NCBI GenBank assembly: GCA_022432975.1
Contig: CM039512.1
Location: 42,755,124 to 42,819,123, forward strand
DNA from: Begonia masoniana
Taxonomy: Eukaryota > Streptophyta > Magnoliopsida > Cucurbitales > Begoniaceae
Direction of reading: 5' to 3'
DNA length: 64,000 bases
The position numbers were made by a program, and so were the translations under genes. The notes under the pieces are model-generated. The model was given only the letters and a program-made list of their open reading frames with translations, had not been told where the DNA came from and ran no database searches. Numbering within the stretch: the first letter of the stretch is position 1; each line of letters opens with the position of its first letter. Shown one piece after another: positions 21,721-33,765 of this stretch.

Positions 21721-23760
21721 TATATGTTAGGAAAACCTCAGGGAAGTCTCGGACTACCGGGACTCTGGTAAACCCTACCGGGACTCTGGTGTTTAGATTT
21801 AAAACTCTGCTAGGATTCTGTGTTTTTGTTTTAAAAACTCTGTAGGAAATTCTGTTGAATATTCTGCAAATATATGTTAGGTTCTGTACCGATCCTCAGA
21901 TTTTAAAACAATGCACAGATTTTGATGTCTAAGTTTAAAAAAAAAAACTACTGTATTTGACAGTTTAATTCGTGTTCTGAATGTTCTGGAAATTGTTGGG
22001 GATATTTTCTGTTAGTTTGTGCATGGATGACCTCTGGTTTTTAGTACTATCCATGCAGTCTGTTTCTTTGAATCTGTCAATTGTAAAGTATGTCTTACAA
22101 CCTTGTTTAGAATCGAGTATTGAAGATCTACAACTTTCATGCCTTCTGTTTGCGCTGTATTTGACAGTTGGATTAAGTTCTGAAGTATTCTGAAATGGTT
22201 TGGAGTATTTTTTGTATCCTTAAGTTTCTGTTATACTTTCTGTTGTGCTCGAGAACCATGTTTTGATGTGGTTTGAGAATCTGAGACTTTTGGGTCTTCT
22301 GTTTTATGCTCTCTGTCTGTTTGTTTTCCTGTCAAAAGTTGTAAATTCTGCCTTTGAAACTATATCTACCGATTGATACTGTTCATATTTTGTCTTATTC
22401 ATATCCACCGCCAAACAGTGTTTCTGCCTTAGGCTTTCTTCTGCCGATTACGATTAATGTCTGTATCTTCCGGTTGACGTCATCCATCGTCCGGCTGACG
22501 TCATTACCCCATCCGATTCCATCTGCTGCCTGCATCTTCCGTCTGACGTCATCTCCTCTTCTGATGATGTCACCATAGCTTTTCTTCTGCCGATTTCGTA
22601 AATGCTTGTATCTTCCAGTTGACGTCATCCATCATCCGGCTGACGTCACCACCTCATCCGATTTCATCTGCCGCCTGCATCTTCCGTCTGACGTCATCTC
22701 CTCTTCTAATGACGTCACCCGTAGTTTACATTCTTCGAATCCCGTCTGCTGCCTGTATCTTCCGCCTGACGTCACCCATCTTCCGGCTGACGTCACCACC
22801 TCTTCCGCCCAGTTTTACTCAGTCTCTTCTGCTGAACACTGTTCGTCTTTTGTCTTATTATATCCACCGATTGCACCGTTTCATTTCTCCTTGCTTCCAA
22901 TCTTCCTGCTCTCCTTCTGCCATTCATTCTGTAGTCTAGTTTTAACTGTTTCTTTTTCTCTGTTTTGATTTCAGATTCCGAGAATGTTTTCCCTTCTCTG
23001 TTAAGCTTTAAGGTTTTACTCTTAAAAGTTCAGTCTGTTTTTTGTTTGTTTCCTAATGTTCTGTTCACTTATGTTTAAAAAAAAAAAATGTGTATCCTGT
23101 TTTCTGTTAAATGTCCCGGCGTGATGGCTCTCGGACCCCGATCGGGTCGGGGGTCGTCAGAGACCCGCAACCTCAACCCCGATTCCTGACATTCCTGCTC
23201 CGTTGCTTCCGACCCCGACTTCGGCTCCCTGCTCGATTCCCATTCGTGCTCGGCTCTCCTCTGTTAGACTATCCTTATCTCAACTTCTTGTTAAAATCTT
23301 AGCCTATGAAACTCAGCTTTCTGAAAGTAGTCAAATTCAGAGAGACAAAAAGCTAATTTTCTCCTTTAATAGCTTCGGTCTTGAGTCGTTTTCATATACA
23401 CTTTTCTGCGGAATCAGAGCCGAACCTGGAGGCTATTTTAGTTCTCTGTTTCTGTTGATTTTTTACCGTATTTCCTAATTGCTGCATATCTAGTTCAAAT
23501 CTGGTTGTTTGTAAAATCTCGTTGTGTTGGCTGATTTCCATTTTCTGTCCTAAATTTTTTGACAGAATTGCAGCATATTCTTAATGTGTTTTTAATTGTT
23601 GTTGGTTGGTGAATTTTTTGCTCTTATTATTCTGATGGTTCGATTTTCGTATAGCTTAACAAATTTTTTGGACTTTTCATTTGGAAGGCTATTTGTTAAA
23701 ATGTTTAAATGTGTATTAAGTTGTTTTGAATTTAAATACCAAAACTAGTTTCACGGAATT
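21721..23760. other. Unassigned region upstream of the MULE, with TGACGTCA repeat block
   Basis: No coding sequence recognised. It holds a doubled CTACCGGGACTCTGGT motif (about 21750-21795), T-rich DNA, a repeat block (22438-22830) and a GC-richer part (23110-23280). It runs without visible break into the Cassandra array and, after it, into the MULE leader, so its right part may be the MULE 5' leader or an intron (GTAACCTTGCAG precedes the start codon). I could not identify a terminal inverted repeat. Confidence 0.4.
22438..22830. repeat. ~146-bp tandem duplication with TGACGTCA palindromes
   Basis: Unit 1 starts at 22438 and unit 2 at 22584 (both CTTCTGCCGATT), with a partial third from about 22732. 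Each unit carries three TGACGTCA or near copies (TTGACGTCATCC, GGCTGACGTCA, TCTGACGTCATC). TGACGTCA is the perfect bZIP/CRE-type site, so this looks like a repeated enhancer-like block. Confidence 0.75.
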
Positions 23761-24146
23761 TGTGATGGCCCGGATCTGCAAGTATGGTAGAGGGCTGCCA
23801 CGAACCGGAACCAGGATGGCGCTACGTCGCGGTTCTGGGGGGAACCGGAAGGGACGGGTCGTAAAAAGGGGGTTAGTCACATCCCCGAGCTGGGGGAAGT
23901 TATGGGAAATGGAACATATGTAAAGAGATCCTCCCAACATAGCAAGACGCGTTTTGGAGCTCAATGAGGGGGCGACGGATCCCATAAGAACTCCGAAGTT
24001 AAGAGGGCGTCGGCGAGATAATTCAGTTGGGGGGGCCCTTCAGGGAAGTGCTCTCGCCAAACAAAGCCGTTTTGAGGGGGGAGGCTATTGGGCTACGGCC
24101 CAATCCCCAGAGCGGACAATATCTTGCTGGGAACAGGGGTCTTACA
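23761..24146 (+). repeat. Cassandra LTR 1 of array
   Basis: 386 bp from TGTGATGGCCC to GGGGTCTTACA. The 5S-like segment is at 23977-24058, with a damaged C-box (GTTGGGGGGGCCC in place of GGTTGGGTGACC). It is the most diverged of the three. Confidence 0.88.
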
Positions 24147-24221
24147 AAATGGGAGTCAGAGCCTGTAACAACAGGAATTGTGGCCAACGAGGACGTTGGG
24201 CCCCTGGATGGGGGGGGTGAT

Positions 24222-24602
24222 TGGGATGGACCCGGATTGCAAGTATGGTCCGATGGCGCACGAACCGGAACCGGATGGCTGCGGTACGTCAGCGCCGGGC
24301 GAACCGGAAAGGGGACGGGTCGTAAAAAGGGGGTCGTCACAATCCCACAGCGCTTGGGGAAAGTATGGGGAAATGAAACATATGTAAAGAGATCCTCCCA
24401 ACATAGCAAGACGGTTTGGAGCTCAATTGACGAAAGGATCACATAAGAACTCCGAAGTTAAGAGGGCTTCGGCGAGAGTAATCCAGGTCTGGGTGACCTT
24501 CAGGGAAGTGCTCTCGCCAAACAAAGCCGTGAGGGGAGGATATTGGGCTACGGCACAATCCCCAGAGCGGACAATATCTTGCTGGGAACAGGGGTCGTTA
24601 CA
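24222..24602 (+). repeat. Cassandra LTR 2 of array
   Basis: 381 bp from TGGGATGGACCC (first bases mutated from TGTGATG) to GGTCGTTACA. The 5S-like segment at 24436-24518 retains GGTCTGGGTGACC. It is followed by an intact primer site. Confidence 0.88.
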
Positions 24603-24604
24603 AA

Positions 24605-24616
24605 TGGTATCAGAGC
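24605..24616 (+). other. Primer binding site, tRNA-Met (Cassandra)
   Basis: TGGTATCAGAGC, complementary to the 3' end of initiator Met-tRNA, two bases after LTR 2. Confidence 0.88.
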
Positions 24617-24673
24617 CTGTACCCAACCGGAATTGTGGCCAACGAGGACGTTGGGCCCCCGAGGGGGGGTGAT

Positions 24674-25051
24674 TGTGATGACCCGGATCTGCAAGTATGG
24701 TACGATGGCTGCACGAACCGGAACCCGGATGGCGGTACGTCCGCGCGGGCGAACCGGAAGGTGACGGGTCGTAAAAAGGGGGTCGTCACAATCCCACAGC
24801 GCTTGGGGAAGTATGTGGAAATGAAACATATGTAAAGAGATCCTCCCAACATAGCAAGACGCGTTTTGGAGCTCAATTGACGACGGATCCCATAAGAACT
24901 CCGAAGTTAAGAGGGCTTCGGCGAGAGTAATTCCAGGTTGGGTGACCTTCCGGGAAGTGCTCTCGCCAAACAAAGCCGTGAGGGGAGGATATTGGGCTAC
25001 GGCCCAATCCCCAGAGCGGACAATATCTTGCTGGGAACAGGGGTCGTTACA
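24674..25051 (+). repeat. Cassandra LTR 3 of array
   Basis: 378 bp from TGTGATGACCC to GGTCGTTACA. It is the best preserved copy; its terminal A at 25051 is followed by the GAATT duplication. Confidence 0.9.
24885..24966 (+). promoter_or_regulatory. 5S rRNA-derived Pol III promoter segment (LTR 3)
   Basis: GGATCCCATAAGAACTCCGA, AAGTTAAGAGGGCTTCGG, then GGTTGGGTGACC and GGGAAGTG, parallel to nucleotides of plant 5S rRNA that contain the A-box, intermediate element and C-box. The boxes here are the best preserved in the window. Transcription would run toward the MULE leader about 35 bp past the LTR. Confidence 0.85.
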
Positions 25052-25084
25052 GAATTGAATCTATGTAACCTTGCAGGGAAGAAA

Positions 25085-25967
25085 ATGGACACATTTTCAA
25101 TTGACTTTCACTATGGAGGGAAGTTCATCAAGAAAAAAAATTTACAGTACGTGGGTGGAGATGATGCACTAGTGACAAATATTAATGTGGATAAGATGTC
25201 TTTTTTTGTGATTGTAGACATGGTTGTAAATGTCAGAGCTGGAGTATGGAAGACTCTGTATTACGTGGAGCCTCCATTAAGAATGGAAAATGGATTGTGA
25301 AAAGTGAAGTCTGATAATGACGTACTTCAAATTGTTGGGGCGTTGAATGACAAACGTCACATTCATATGTACGTAGACCATGAATGCATTGACGTATTTG
25401 ACCAGGAAGAGGCTAGAAATGTTTAGTCATCTGATTCATCAAAGTTTGAGGGTGGTCCTCAAGTTGGTGAAGCGGAGGATCCAACTCATGCAGATGAGGC
25501 AGCTGTTGGTGAAGCAGGGTATCCAATTCATATTCTGATTCCATCAGTTTCAGCCTCCTTATCCAATGACAATCTTTCAACCGCTAAATCCGATGATACG
25601 ATGCATGAAGCGAATACCGCAGAATCAGTCAACAACTCTTTAGAAATATATTTGGAAGACAGTTTCAGCTCATTGGTTGAAATTTAGAAAAAAATCGTCG
25701 ATTATGCTTTGGTTAACGGATTTGACATCAGATTTGCCAAACATGAGAAAACAAGAATAGAACCTAGATGTCAGAAAGGTTGTGTTTGGAGACTCTACAC
25801 ATCAAAAGTGACAAATGAAGAGTCTTTCCAAGTGAAGAGGTTGAATGATGTTCTGACTATGCTCGCACAATGGAGAGTCGCCATGCAACAGCTAAGTGGG
25901 TGGCAGAACGTTATTTGCATCGATTTAGAAGTCAACCTCAGTGGGAAATATCATCTATCATTGACAC
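25085..25967 (+). pseudogene. MULE transposase N-terminal half
   Basis: Starts MDTFSIDFHYGGKF with the PB1-like N-terminal domain common to plant MuDR transposases (YVGGDDALVTNINVDKMSFF ... YYVEPPLRMENGL). A TGA at 25298 replaces a codon expected to be Arg before KVKSDNDVLQ. More stops lie near 25424 and 25685. The MuDR DNA-binding region follows (FDIRFAKHEKTRIEPRCQKG, then after a frameshift WVAERYLHRFRSQ) and is cut at 25967 by the palindromic gypsy element. CCTTGCAG at 25068-25075, just before the ATG, may be a leader splice acceptor. Multiple lesions: not functional. Confidence 0.88.
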
Positions 25968-28348
25968 TGTCACGACCCTAAACACTGTACCCAATTCCCG
26001 TACTATTTTTTTTTTTTTTTACTTTAAACGGAAACTAAACCGAAATCGAAACCAGAATCGAAATCGGAATTGAATTCTAACTTTTAAAACAAATTAAATA
26101 AAACCTAAATTAATTAATTAAAACTTAAATTAATTAAAATAAAACCAATTTTAAAAATAAATACAATAGGGAGGCGATTGCTCGCCACAGTTTGTGGCGA
26201 GCAATCGCCACTCCCTCTGGATTTCTCCAGAGGGAGGCGATTCAATCGCCAGGCTTGGCGACCATTCGCCAAGCCCTCTGCCCTGTTTCCATTTCTACAT
26301 TCATTCTTTCGATTTCTCCTACGCCAACTACACAATATAACTTATTCTTACACCCTAAACCATACAATACATCACGACGCAAAACTAAGAACATTTTAAA
26401 ACTAAGAACATTTTCATGAAAACGAACTGCATGGATACGTTTAAAACCTAAACAAATCCTCCTGTTTTCAATCACCACGCAGTTCCAAAATACATTCAAT
26501 GAAAGACTTTTCAAACCATTATAAAACAGTTTCCAAAACATCAACATATACATATATATCTATCAACTATCCAGAATCAAACAACTTAAAATATTTCTAT
26601 ACAAACATCATTCCAAAATATCCCAAACTCTCAAAATCTATACATACTGTCCCCACGGGTCAGGTAACCCTCGACTGCGCCATCACACCACCGCAGCCAT
26701 CCCTCGTCAACTGGACTCATGTCTCAGGAGGAGGGACATCGTCCTCACCTGCCTCGATGTCTAAGTCACCTACACCATACAATACACTATGAGATGAAAT
26801 CCCAGTAAGCTCTACGTAAATGCAATGCATGCTGTGCATATGAGTTTATTAATCATGTATGTTTTCTTTACTATGCAATGCTCAATAGGTGTCACCGAGA
26901 TCCTATCCCTCTAACCAAAGAGAGCTCATCCAGCGGGCGGACTACTCTTTCCAGCTAGAAGCAGGGGGTGCACGCTTACAACACGTACAGCCGTGCCTGA
27001 GCCCCACCTCGCGTGACCGATAACAATACGCCTTTCGGCCAATACGCCTTTCGGCCAGTAAGCCTTTCGGCCGATGCTATGCTTTACATTATCTTTAAAA
27101 CTCTGTGAGGAAGTTCATTTTCATGTTTTTCTTTAAAACAAGTGATGCGTGAACAGTTCAATATCTTAAAGTAAACAAGCAATAATGTATACCATCAAAG
27201 ACTGTAAAACATAATCTATAAAACAAATAAACCTAGCTACCCAACCAAAGCAATATAAAACAAGTGCGTCTCCAAAATTCCTCGACACGACAGTCGACGT
27301 ACGGTGTAGGCCAATCGGCCAGAGAAGAATCACGAGAACTTACCTCGTGTCCAAAGCAACTCAAGCTCCGTCCACGAGCGTTGTTTGTCTGAAGCAAAAC
27401 ACAATATCGACGTTAAAACCAATTTAAGCTATCGATCGTCCAAATTTACAAAACCTTAACTAAGGAATTTCCTAACGTTCCAACTTAACTTATCGAGGCA
27501 TTAAATCCATTAATCTACGCTCGATACCCCGAAATCCAATTTACGAGTTTTCCGAAAAGCCGAAATTTACAAATTTAACATTTCTCCTAAATCGTCCTAA
27601 CTTCTTTCAATAACGCTTAATACGTGAAATACGTTCGTAAACTATAACAATCTATCAACTTCGAGCCCTAAATCTCGACTTTTAAACGAAACCTAACGAA
27701 ACCCTAATTGTTCAAACTCCGTAAACATTGAAATAAAAGCTCTAAGATTGTAGGTTCATACCTAGAACGTCGATTGTAGGAGAAAGCACGAAGAAAACGG
27801 AACGAACGGAGGTCGAATCGGAGGTAAAATGTCAACGGCTCGCGTGAGGGAGAAAGGGAGAAGCTCTCTGTTATCGTGAGCTCCAGGGAAGAAGAAGAAA
27901 GAAATGAGGACGAAAAGGATTTTGTGATATTTTATAAAATTGATTTGGTAAATCACTAAAATGTCATTCCATAGTTTTTATATATGTTTCGTCATTCGTA
28001 TCATTAATCGGCCAAAGATTCGGATTCGCCAAATTTCCTTATTTCGCCAATAACTCCAACTTATTATTTGGGAATTATTAAAACTGTCCGTTCGTAAATC
28101 GGACCCCGTTTACTGTTTTTACTGAAACGTCCTTTACATTACGATAAAGGTAATTACTCGGAATATAGTGTTATTATTCCGAAAATTCCCTAAATTTTCC
28201 TAAAATTCCAATTAATCGTTAGGATCGTAATGACGCTTTCTTTTCGTGAAACGGACCTGATTTGACATATTTACCAAAAATGCCACATATATAATAAAAT
28301 ATTAATATAATATATTAAATCCAAAATCCGTACAAGCCGGGTATTACA
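25968..28348 (-). repeat. Left-arm LTR of palindromic element
   Basis: 2381 bp. On the minus strand it starts TGTAATACCCGGC at 28348 and ends GGGTCGTGACA at 25968. It matches the right-arm LTR along its length except in the hairpin cassette (about 26165-26280), which differs. It contains three CCTTTCGGCC-type repeats near 27030-27075. Confidence 0.9.
26165..26280. repeat. Hairpin cassette, left-arm LTR
   Basis: A perfect inverted repeat GGCGATTGCTCGCCACA / TGTGGCGAGCAATCGCC with a 3-bp loop (26172-26208), then CCTCTGGA/TCCAGAGG, and GGCTTGGCGA / TCGCCAAGCC (26252-26275). It lies about 200-310 bp from the U5 end. Confidence 0.88.
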
Positions 28349-28388
28349 TTCCACCCACCTTATTTAGAATTTTGTCCACAAAATTTAA

Positions 28389-30147
28389 CTATACAAACAA
28401 CTCAGGATATCTAGTCATCATATCATGCTGTCGCTCCCACGTAGCCTCTTCCACCTCGTGGTTCCGCCACAAAACTTTGATCAGTGGAATCTCTTTGTTG
28501 CGCAATACCTTGATGGAAGTCTCCAAAATACGCACCGGCCTCTCCTCATAAGTCAAGGTAGGCTGTACCTCGATCTCTGTCGCTTCCACGGCATGTGATG
28601 GGTCACGTATACATCTCCGAAGCATAGATACGTGGAATACATCGTGGATACACTCCATAGAAGTCGGAAGCTGCAATCTATACGCCAACTTCCCGATCCT
28701 CTTCAGAATAGGAAAGGGCCCCACAAAACGAGGGTTTAGCTTACCCCTCCTTCCAAATCTCGCAACACCTTTGAAAGGAGAAACCTTAAGATAAACTTTG
28801 TCACCTTCCTCGAACTCTAGCTCTCTCCGTCTCGTGTCAGCATAGCTCTTCTGTCTGCTCTGAGCTACCTCTATACACTGTCGGATAATGGTAATCTTCT
28901 CTGCCGTTTGCTGTAGAATCTCCGGACCAACGATGCTGGCCTCGCCAACCTCGTCCCAATATAACAGAGACCTACACTTCCAAACATACAACGCCTCATA
29001 CGGAGCCATGCCAATAGTAGCCTGAAAACTGTTGTTGTACGAGAACTCAATTAGAGGCAAATATCGGCTCCATGAGCCCTGGAACTCCAGCACGCAAGCT
29101 CTGAACATATCCTCAAGTATCTGATTCGTCCTCTCTGTCTGACCATCAGTCTGAGGATGGAATGCCGTGCTGAAATTAAGCTGAGTCCCCATAGCTCTGT
29201 GTAAACTCTTCCAGAACTTCGATGTGAATCTCGGATCTCTGTCTGAGACAATAGAAACTGGCACTCTGTGCAATCTCACAATCTCCTGTACATAGAGCTC
29301 TGCGAGCTGATCCATAGAAGACGCCATCTTCACAGACAAGAAGTGGGCCGACTTTGTCAATCGGTCCACAATAACCCATATGCCGTCATGGCCCTTCGTC
29401 GTCCTCGGGAGCCCCACAATGAAATCCATGGAGATCTGCTCCCACTTCTACTCCGGAATCGGCAGTGGCAATAACGTTCCGGCTGGTCTCTGGTGCTTTG
29501 CCTTCACCTGTTGACATACTAAACAGGCCTCAACGTACTTAGCAACCTCCCTCTTCATGTTCGGCCACCAGAAATGTTGCTTTAGGTCCCGGTACATCTT
29601 AGTACTTCCCGGGTGCACAGAATACGCCGAAAGAATATGCCTCGGCCAATATCTCCTCTTTCAGATCCTCGTCGCTAGGCACGTACCACCTATGCCTGAA
29701 CTTTAGAATACCATCCTCCGATAAATGGAAATCCGACGAGTCTCCCAATGTCATGCTGGATCGAAGCTCCTCACACTCCGTATCATTCTGTTGAGCCTCA
29801 CGTATCCGATCCAGAATAGTCGGCCCGAGAGAAATGTTGGTGAGCATACTGGACAACTCTGCCACTATCTCCACGTCGAACCTCTCAATCTCAGACCGCA
29901 GCGTAACTGACATCGCTGCTAATGAAGGCTGACTCGCAGAAGGCACTCTACTCAAGGCATCAACAACCTTGTTCGCCTTTCCTGGATGGTACTTGATATC
30001 AAAATCATAATCTTTGACGAACTCAAGCCATCGTCTCTGTCGCATGTTCAGCTCCTTCTGCGTAAATAAATACTTCAGGCCACTGATCCCAGGATCTTCT
30101 CCACACCAATAACATACACCAATAACATACATTAGCGGACAGTCCAC
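28389..30147 (-). pseudogene. Left-arm pol fragment (RNase H tail and integrase, with lesions)
   Basis: Nearly the same protein as residues 630-1191 of the right arm, on the opposite strand. It starts with a scrap of zinc knuckle (VCYWCGE) joined directly to RNase H wording ([15 protein letters not shown]). An extra T near 29626 shifts the frame at the integrase finger ([13 protein letters not shown] instead of [12 protein letters not shown]), and TGG to TAG near 29451 stops it before the core ([15 protein letters not shown]). The core and C-terminal chromodomain-like tail are open (29429-28389). Degenerate compared with the right arm. Confidence 0.9.
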
Positions 30148-30200
30148 TGATGGTGGCGAAGATCCTGGGATCAGTGGGCACGAATGTATGTTATTGGTGT
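30085..30200. other. Palindrome centre / arm junction
   Basis: GAAGATCCTGGGATCAGTGG occurs on both strands (minus near 30094-30075, plus near 30159-30178). TATGTTATTGGTG also occurs on both, and twice in tandem on the minus strand (about 30106-30132). On the minus strand GATCAGTGG is fused directly to RNase H (CCTGAAGTATTT). This patchwork with microhomology fits repeated template jumps by reverse transcriptase. Confidence 0.75.
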
Positions 30201-33200
30201 GGAGAGCCAGGCCATTTTGCTAAAGACTGCCCGAAGCGGGGTCGAGATCAGTCGGGCAGTGATCAGAGGAGAGTTATGCCCAGGATCTTCGCTTTTATCG
30301 AGCCTGGTGATGTTGATAACGAGGATCAGCCTGCCGTGATAGCAGGTACTATATTGTTTACTGGCGTTCCTGTATTTTCTTTATTAGACACGGGAGCTAC
30401 GCATTCTTTTGTTTCCACCGCTTGTGTGTCGAGATTGAGGCTTGCGCCTGAGTTAGCAGAATGCGAGTATAGTGTGATGCTACCTTCAGGAGAGCGTATG
30501 CAGTCAGGTCGTGTAGTCCAAGATAATATTATCTCGATTGGGGATCGTACCCTCTATGCTCGCCTTATTATTATGGGCATCGAGCACTATGATCTTATCT
30601 TAGGGATGGATTGGCTATCGCAGCATTTCGCCACCATCGATTGTCGATCCGGGATTGTGACCTTCCGACCCCCGGATAGAGCCGAGTTTTCTTATCAGGC
30701 GATGAGCAGAATGAGTAGCGCCCCTATTTCTTATTCTATGAAGGTCAACGAGCAGTTTAAAGGTGCGTGCTCTATTTATTTGGCCTCTGTATTTGATTGT
30801 CAGTTGCTCAGTAGAGAAAAGCCGAGCGACATTCCTATTGTCAGAGAGTTCTTTGGGATCTTTCTTGATGATCTTCCCGGGTTACCACCAGACCGGGAGA
30901 TCGAGTTCACTATTGATGTCTACCCAAACTCCGCGCCGAGGTTTAAAAACCCGTATCGATTGGCACCAGCTGAGTTGAGAGAGCTGAGAACTCAGCTTGA
31001 TGAGTTGTTAGAGAAGGGATTTATTCGACCCAGTGTATCGCCTTGGGGTGCGCCCGTTCTGTTTGTCAAGAAGAAAGACGGGACCCTCAAGATGTGCATT
31101 GATTACAGGGAGTTGAACAAATTGACGGTGAAGAATAAGTATCCACTGCCTCGGATTGATGATTTATTTGATCAGCTGCAGGGTGCCCGAGTATTTTCGA
31201 GGATTGATCTACGCTCGGGTTACAATCAGCTGAAGGTCCGGAAGGATGATATACCGAAGACGGCATTCCGAACGAGGTATGGGCATTATGAGTTCCTTGT
31301 TATGTCTTTCGGACTTATTATTGCCCCTGCAGCGTTTATGGACTTGATGAACCGTGTCTTCAAGGAGTATCTGGACAAGTTCGTGGTGGTTTTCATTGAC
31401 GATATCCTGATTTACTCTAAGACGAAGGAAGAGCACGAGGAGCATCTGAGGATCGTTTTACAGATTCTGAGTCAACGCCAGCTATATCCCAAGTTTTCGA
31501 AGTGCGAGTTCTGGCTTGACAGAATGAGCTTCCTTGGCCATATCATATCACAGGACGGAGTTTCTGTGGATCCGAGCAAGATTCAGGTGGTCAGAGATTG
31601 GCCACAGCCAAAGAACGTACGTGAGGTGCGTGGATTTCTCGGATTGGCCGGTTATTATCGGAAATTTATAGAGGGATTCTCGAAGATCGCACTTCCCCTC
31701 TCACGATTGACTCGGAAGAACGAGAGGTTTATATGGTCGTCTGCTTGTGATGACAGTTTTATGGAGTTAAAGCAGAGATTGACCACCGCTTCAGTACTGG
31801 CGCTACCTGTTGAAGGTGTCAGATTCAGTATTTACTGCGATGCGTCAGGAGTTGGACTAGGTTGTGTGTTGATGCAGGAGGGGAGAGTTATTGCCTATGC
31901 TTCTCGGCAGTTGAAGCCGTACGAGCAGAACTACCCTACGCACGACCTTGAGCTAGCAGCTGTGGTCTTCGCACTGAAGATATGGAGGCATTATCTGTAT
32001 GGGCAGCAGTGCGAGATATTTTCTGACCACAATAGCCTGAAGTATTTATTTACGCAGAAGGAGCTGAACATGCGACAGAGACGATGGCTTGAGTTCGTCA
32101 AAGATTATGATTTTGATATCAAGTACCATCCAGGAAAGGCGAACAAGGTTGTTGATGCCTTGAGTAGAGTGCCTTCTGCGAGTCAGCCTTCATTAGCAGC
32201 GATGTCAGTTACGCTGCGGTCTGAGATTGAGAGGTTCGACGTGGAGATAGTGGCAGAGTTGTCCAGTATGCTCACCAACATTTCTCTCGGGCCGACTATT
32301 CTGGATCGGATACGTGAGGCTCAACAGAATGATACGGAGTGTGAGGAGCTTCGATCCAGCATGACATTGGGAGACTCGTCGGATTTCCATTTATCAGAGG
32401 ATGGTATTCTGAAGTTCAGGCATAGGTGGTACGTGCCTAGCGACGCGGATCTGAAGGAGGAGATATTGGCCGAGGCACATTCTTCGGCGTATTCTGTGCA
32501 CCCGGGAAGTACTAAGATGTACCGGGACCTAAAGCAACATTTCTGGTGGCCGAACATGAAGAAGGAGGTTGCTAAGTACGTTGAGGCCTGTTTAGTATGT
32601 CAACAGGTGAAGGCAGAGCACCAGAGACCAGCCGGAACGTTATTGCCACTGCCGATTCCAGAGTGGAAGTGGGAGCAGATCTCCATGGATTTCATTGTGG
32701 GGCTCCCGAGGACGACGAAGGGCCATGACGGCATATGGGTTATTGTGGACCGATTGACAAAGTCGGCCCACTTCTTGTCTGTGAAGATGGCGTCTTCTAT
32801 GGATCAGCTCGCAGAGCTCTATGTACAGGAGATTGTGAGATTGCACGGAGTGCCAGTTTCTATTGTCTCAGACAGAGATCCGAGATTCACATCGAAGTTC
32901 TGGAAGAGTTTACACAGAGCTATGGGGACTCAGCTTAATTTCAGCACAGCATTCCATCCTCAGACTGATGGTCAGACAGAGAGGACGAATCAGATACTTG
33001 AGGATATGCTCAGAGCTTGCGTGCTGGAGTTTCAGGGCTCGTGGAGCCGATATTTGCCTCTGATTGAGTTCTCGTACAACAACAGCTTTCAGGCTACTAT
33101 TGGCATGGCTCCGTATGAGGCGTTGTATGGTCGGAAGTGTAGGTCTCTGTTATATTGGGACGAGGTTGGCGAGGCCAGCATCGTTGGTCCGGAGATTCTA

Positions 33201-33725
33201 CAGCAAACGGCAGAGAAGATTGCCATTATCCGACAGCGTATAGAGGTAGCTCAGAGCAGACAGAAGAGCTATGCTGACACGAGACGGAAAGAGCTAGAGT
33301 TCGAGGAAGGTGACGAAGTTTATCTTAAGGTTTCTCCGTTCAAAGGTGTTGCGAGATTTGGAAGGAGGGGTAAGCAAAACCCTCGTTTTGTGGGGCCTTT
33401 TCCTATTCTGAAGAGGATCGGGAAGTTGGCGTATAGACTGCAGCTTCCGGCTTCTATGGAGGGTATCCACGATGTATTCCACGTATCTATGCTTCGGAGA
33501 TGTCTACGTGACCCATCACATGCCGTGGAAGCGACAGAGATCGAGGTACAGCCTACCTTGACTTATGAGGAGAGGCCGGTGCGTATTTTGGAGACTTCCA
33601 TCAAGGTATTGCGCAACAAAGAGATTCCGCTGATCAAAGTTTTGTGGCGGAACCACGAGGTGGAAGAGGCTACGTGGGAGCGACAGCAGGATATGATGAC
33701 TAGATATCCTGAGTTGTTTGTATAG
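30150..33725 (+). CDS. pol: Tekay-type pol without gag (protease, RT, RNase H, integrase, chromodomain-like tail)
   Basis: An uninterrupted 1191-codon frame. It begins just before a zinc knuckle ([14 protein letters not shown], residues 14-27). Protease [10 protein letters not shown] (Asp about 80); RT with [13 protein letters not shown] and FIDDILIYS (Asp pair about 417); RNase [12 protein letters not shown] (about 564); integrase finger ([11 protein letters not shown] ... CLVCQQVK), core Asp in MDFIVG (about 846), SDRDPRFTS (about 908) and QTERTNQ (about 942); tail [16 protein letters not shown] (about 1165) as in chromovirus tails. Oddities: [10 protein letters not shown] where TN is normal, and no capsid domain, so the start codon is incidental. 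A source of enzyme at most; it cannot form particles alone. Confidence 0.9.
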   Translation: MVAKILGSVGTNVCYWCGEPGHFAKDCPKRGRDQSGSDQRRVMPRIFAFIEPGDVDNEDQPAVIAGTILFTGVPVFSLLDTGATHSFVSTACVSRLRLAPELAECEYSVMLPSGERMQSGRVVQDNIISIGDRTLYARLIIMGIEHYDLILGMDWLSQHFATIDCRSGIVTFRPPDRAEFSYQAMSRMSSAPISYSMKVNEQFKGACSIYLASVFDCQLLSREKPSDIPIVREFFGIFLDDLPGLPPDREIEFTIDVYPNSAPRFKNPYRLAPAELRELRTQLDELLEKGFIRPSVSPWGAPVLFVKKKDGTLKMCIDYRELNKLTVKNKYPLPRIDDLFDQLQGARVFSRIDLRSGYNQLKVRKDDIPKTAFRTRYGHYEFLVMSFGLIIAPAAFMDLMNRVFKEYLDKFVVVFIDDILIYSKTKEEHEEHLRIVLQILSQRQLYPKFSKCEFWLDRMSFLGHIISQDGVSVDPSKIQVVRDWPQPKNVREVRGFLGLAGYYRKFIEGFSKIALPLSRLTRKNERFIWSSACDDSFMELKQRLTTASVLALPVEGVRFSIYCDASGVGLGCVLMQEGRVIAYASRQLKPYEQNYPTHDLELAAVVFALKIWRHYLYGQQCEIFSDHNSLKYLFTQKELNMRQRRWLEFVKDYDFDIKYHPGKANKVVDALSRVPSASQPSLAAMSVTLRSEIERFDVEIVAELSSMLTNISLGPTILDRIREAQQNDTECEELRSSMTLGDSSDFHLSEDGILKFRHRWYVPSDADLKEEILAEAHSSAYSVHPGSTKMYRDLKQHFWWPNMKKEVAKYVEACLVCQQVKAEHQRPAGTLLPLPIPEWKWEQISMDFIVGLPRTTKGHDGIWVIVDRLTKSAHFLSVKMASSMDQLAELYVQEIVRLHGVPVSIVSDRDPRFTSKFWKSLHRAMGTQLNFSTAFHPQTDGQTERTNQILEDMLRACVLEFQGSWSRYLPLIEFSYNNSFQATIGMAPYEALYGRKCRSLLYWDEVGEASIVGPEILQQTAEKIAIIRQRIEVAQSRQKSYADTRRKELEFEEGDEVYLKVSPFKGVARFGRRGKQNPRFVGPFPILKRIGKLAYRLQLPASMEGIHDVFHVSMLRRCLRDPSHAVEATEIEVQPTLTYEERPVRILETSIKVLRNKEIPLIKVLWRNHEVEEATWERQQDMMTRYPELFV

Positions 33726-33765
33726 TTAAATTTTGTGAACAAAATTCTAAATAAGGTGGGTGGAA

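Larger units (their letters stand above)
23761..25051 (+). mobile_element. Cassandra tandem element: LTR-int-LTR-int-LTR
   Basis: Three complete LTRs (23761-24146, 24222-24602, 24674-25051) and two ~71-75-bp internal regions, bounded by a perfect GAATT duplication (23756-23760, 25052-25056). Each internal region has a Met-tRNA primer site after the LTR (TGGTATCAGAGC at 24605-24616, mutated in the first) and a G-rich tract (GAGGGGGGGTGAT) before the next LTR. There is no coding capacity: Cassandra is a non-autonomous TRIM mobilised by proteins of other elements. The single outer duplication shows that the block behaves as one insertion or grew by unequal LTR recombination. Confidence 0.93.

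Noticed and set aside
24023..24446. Open frames over the Cassandra array on both strands
   Set aside because: They are fortuitous frames through non-coding LTRs and repeat with the array; Cassandra has no coding capacity.
24885..24966. 5S rRNA gene
   Set aside because: Only part of 5S is present, mutated, and always inside a Cassandra LTR with primer site and target duplication; not a cellular rRNA gene.
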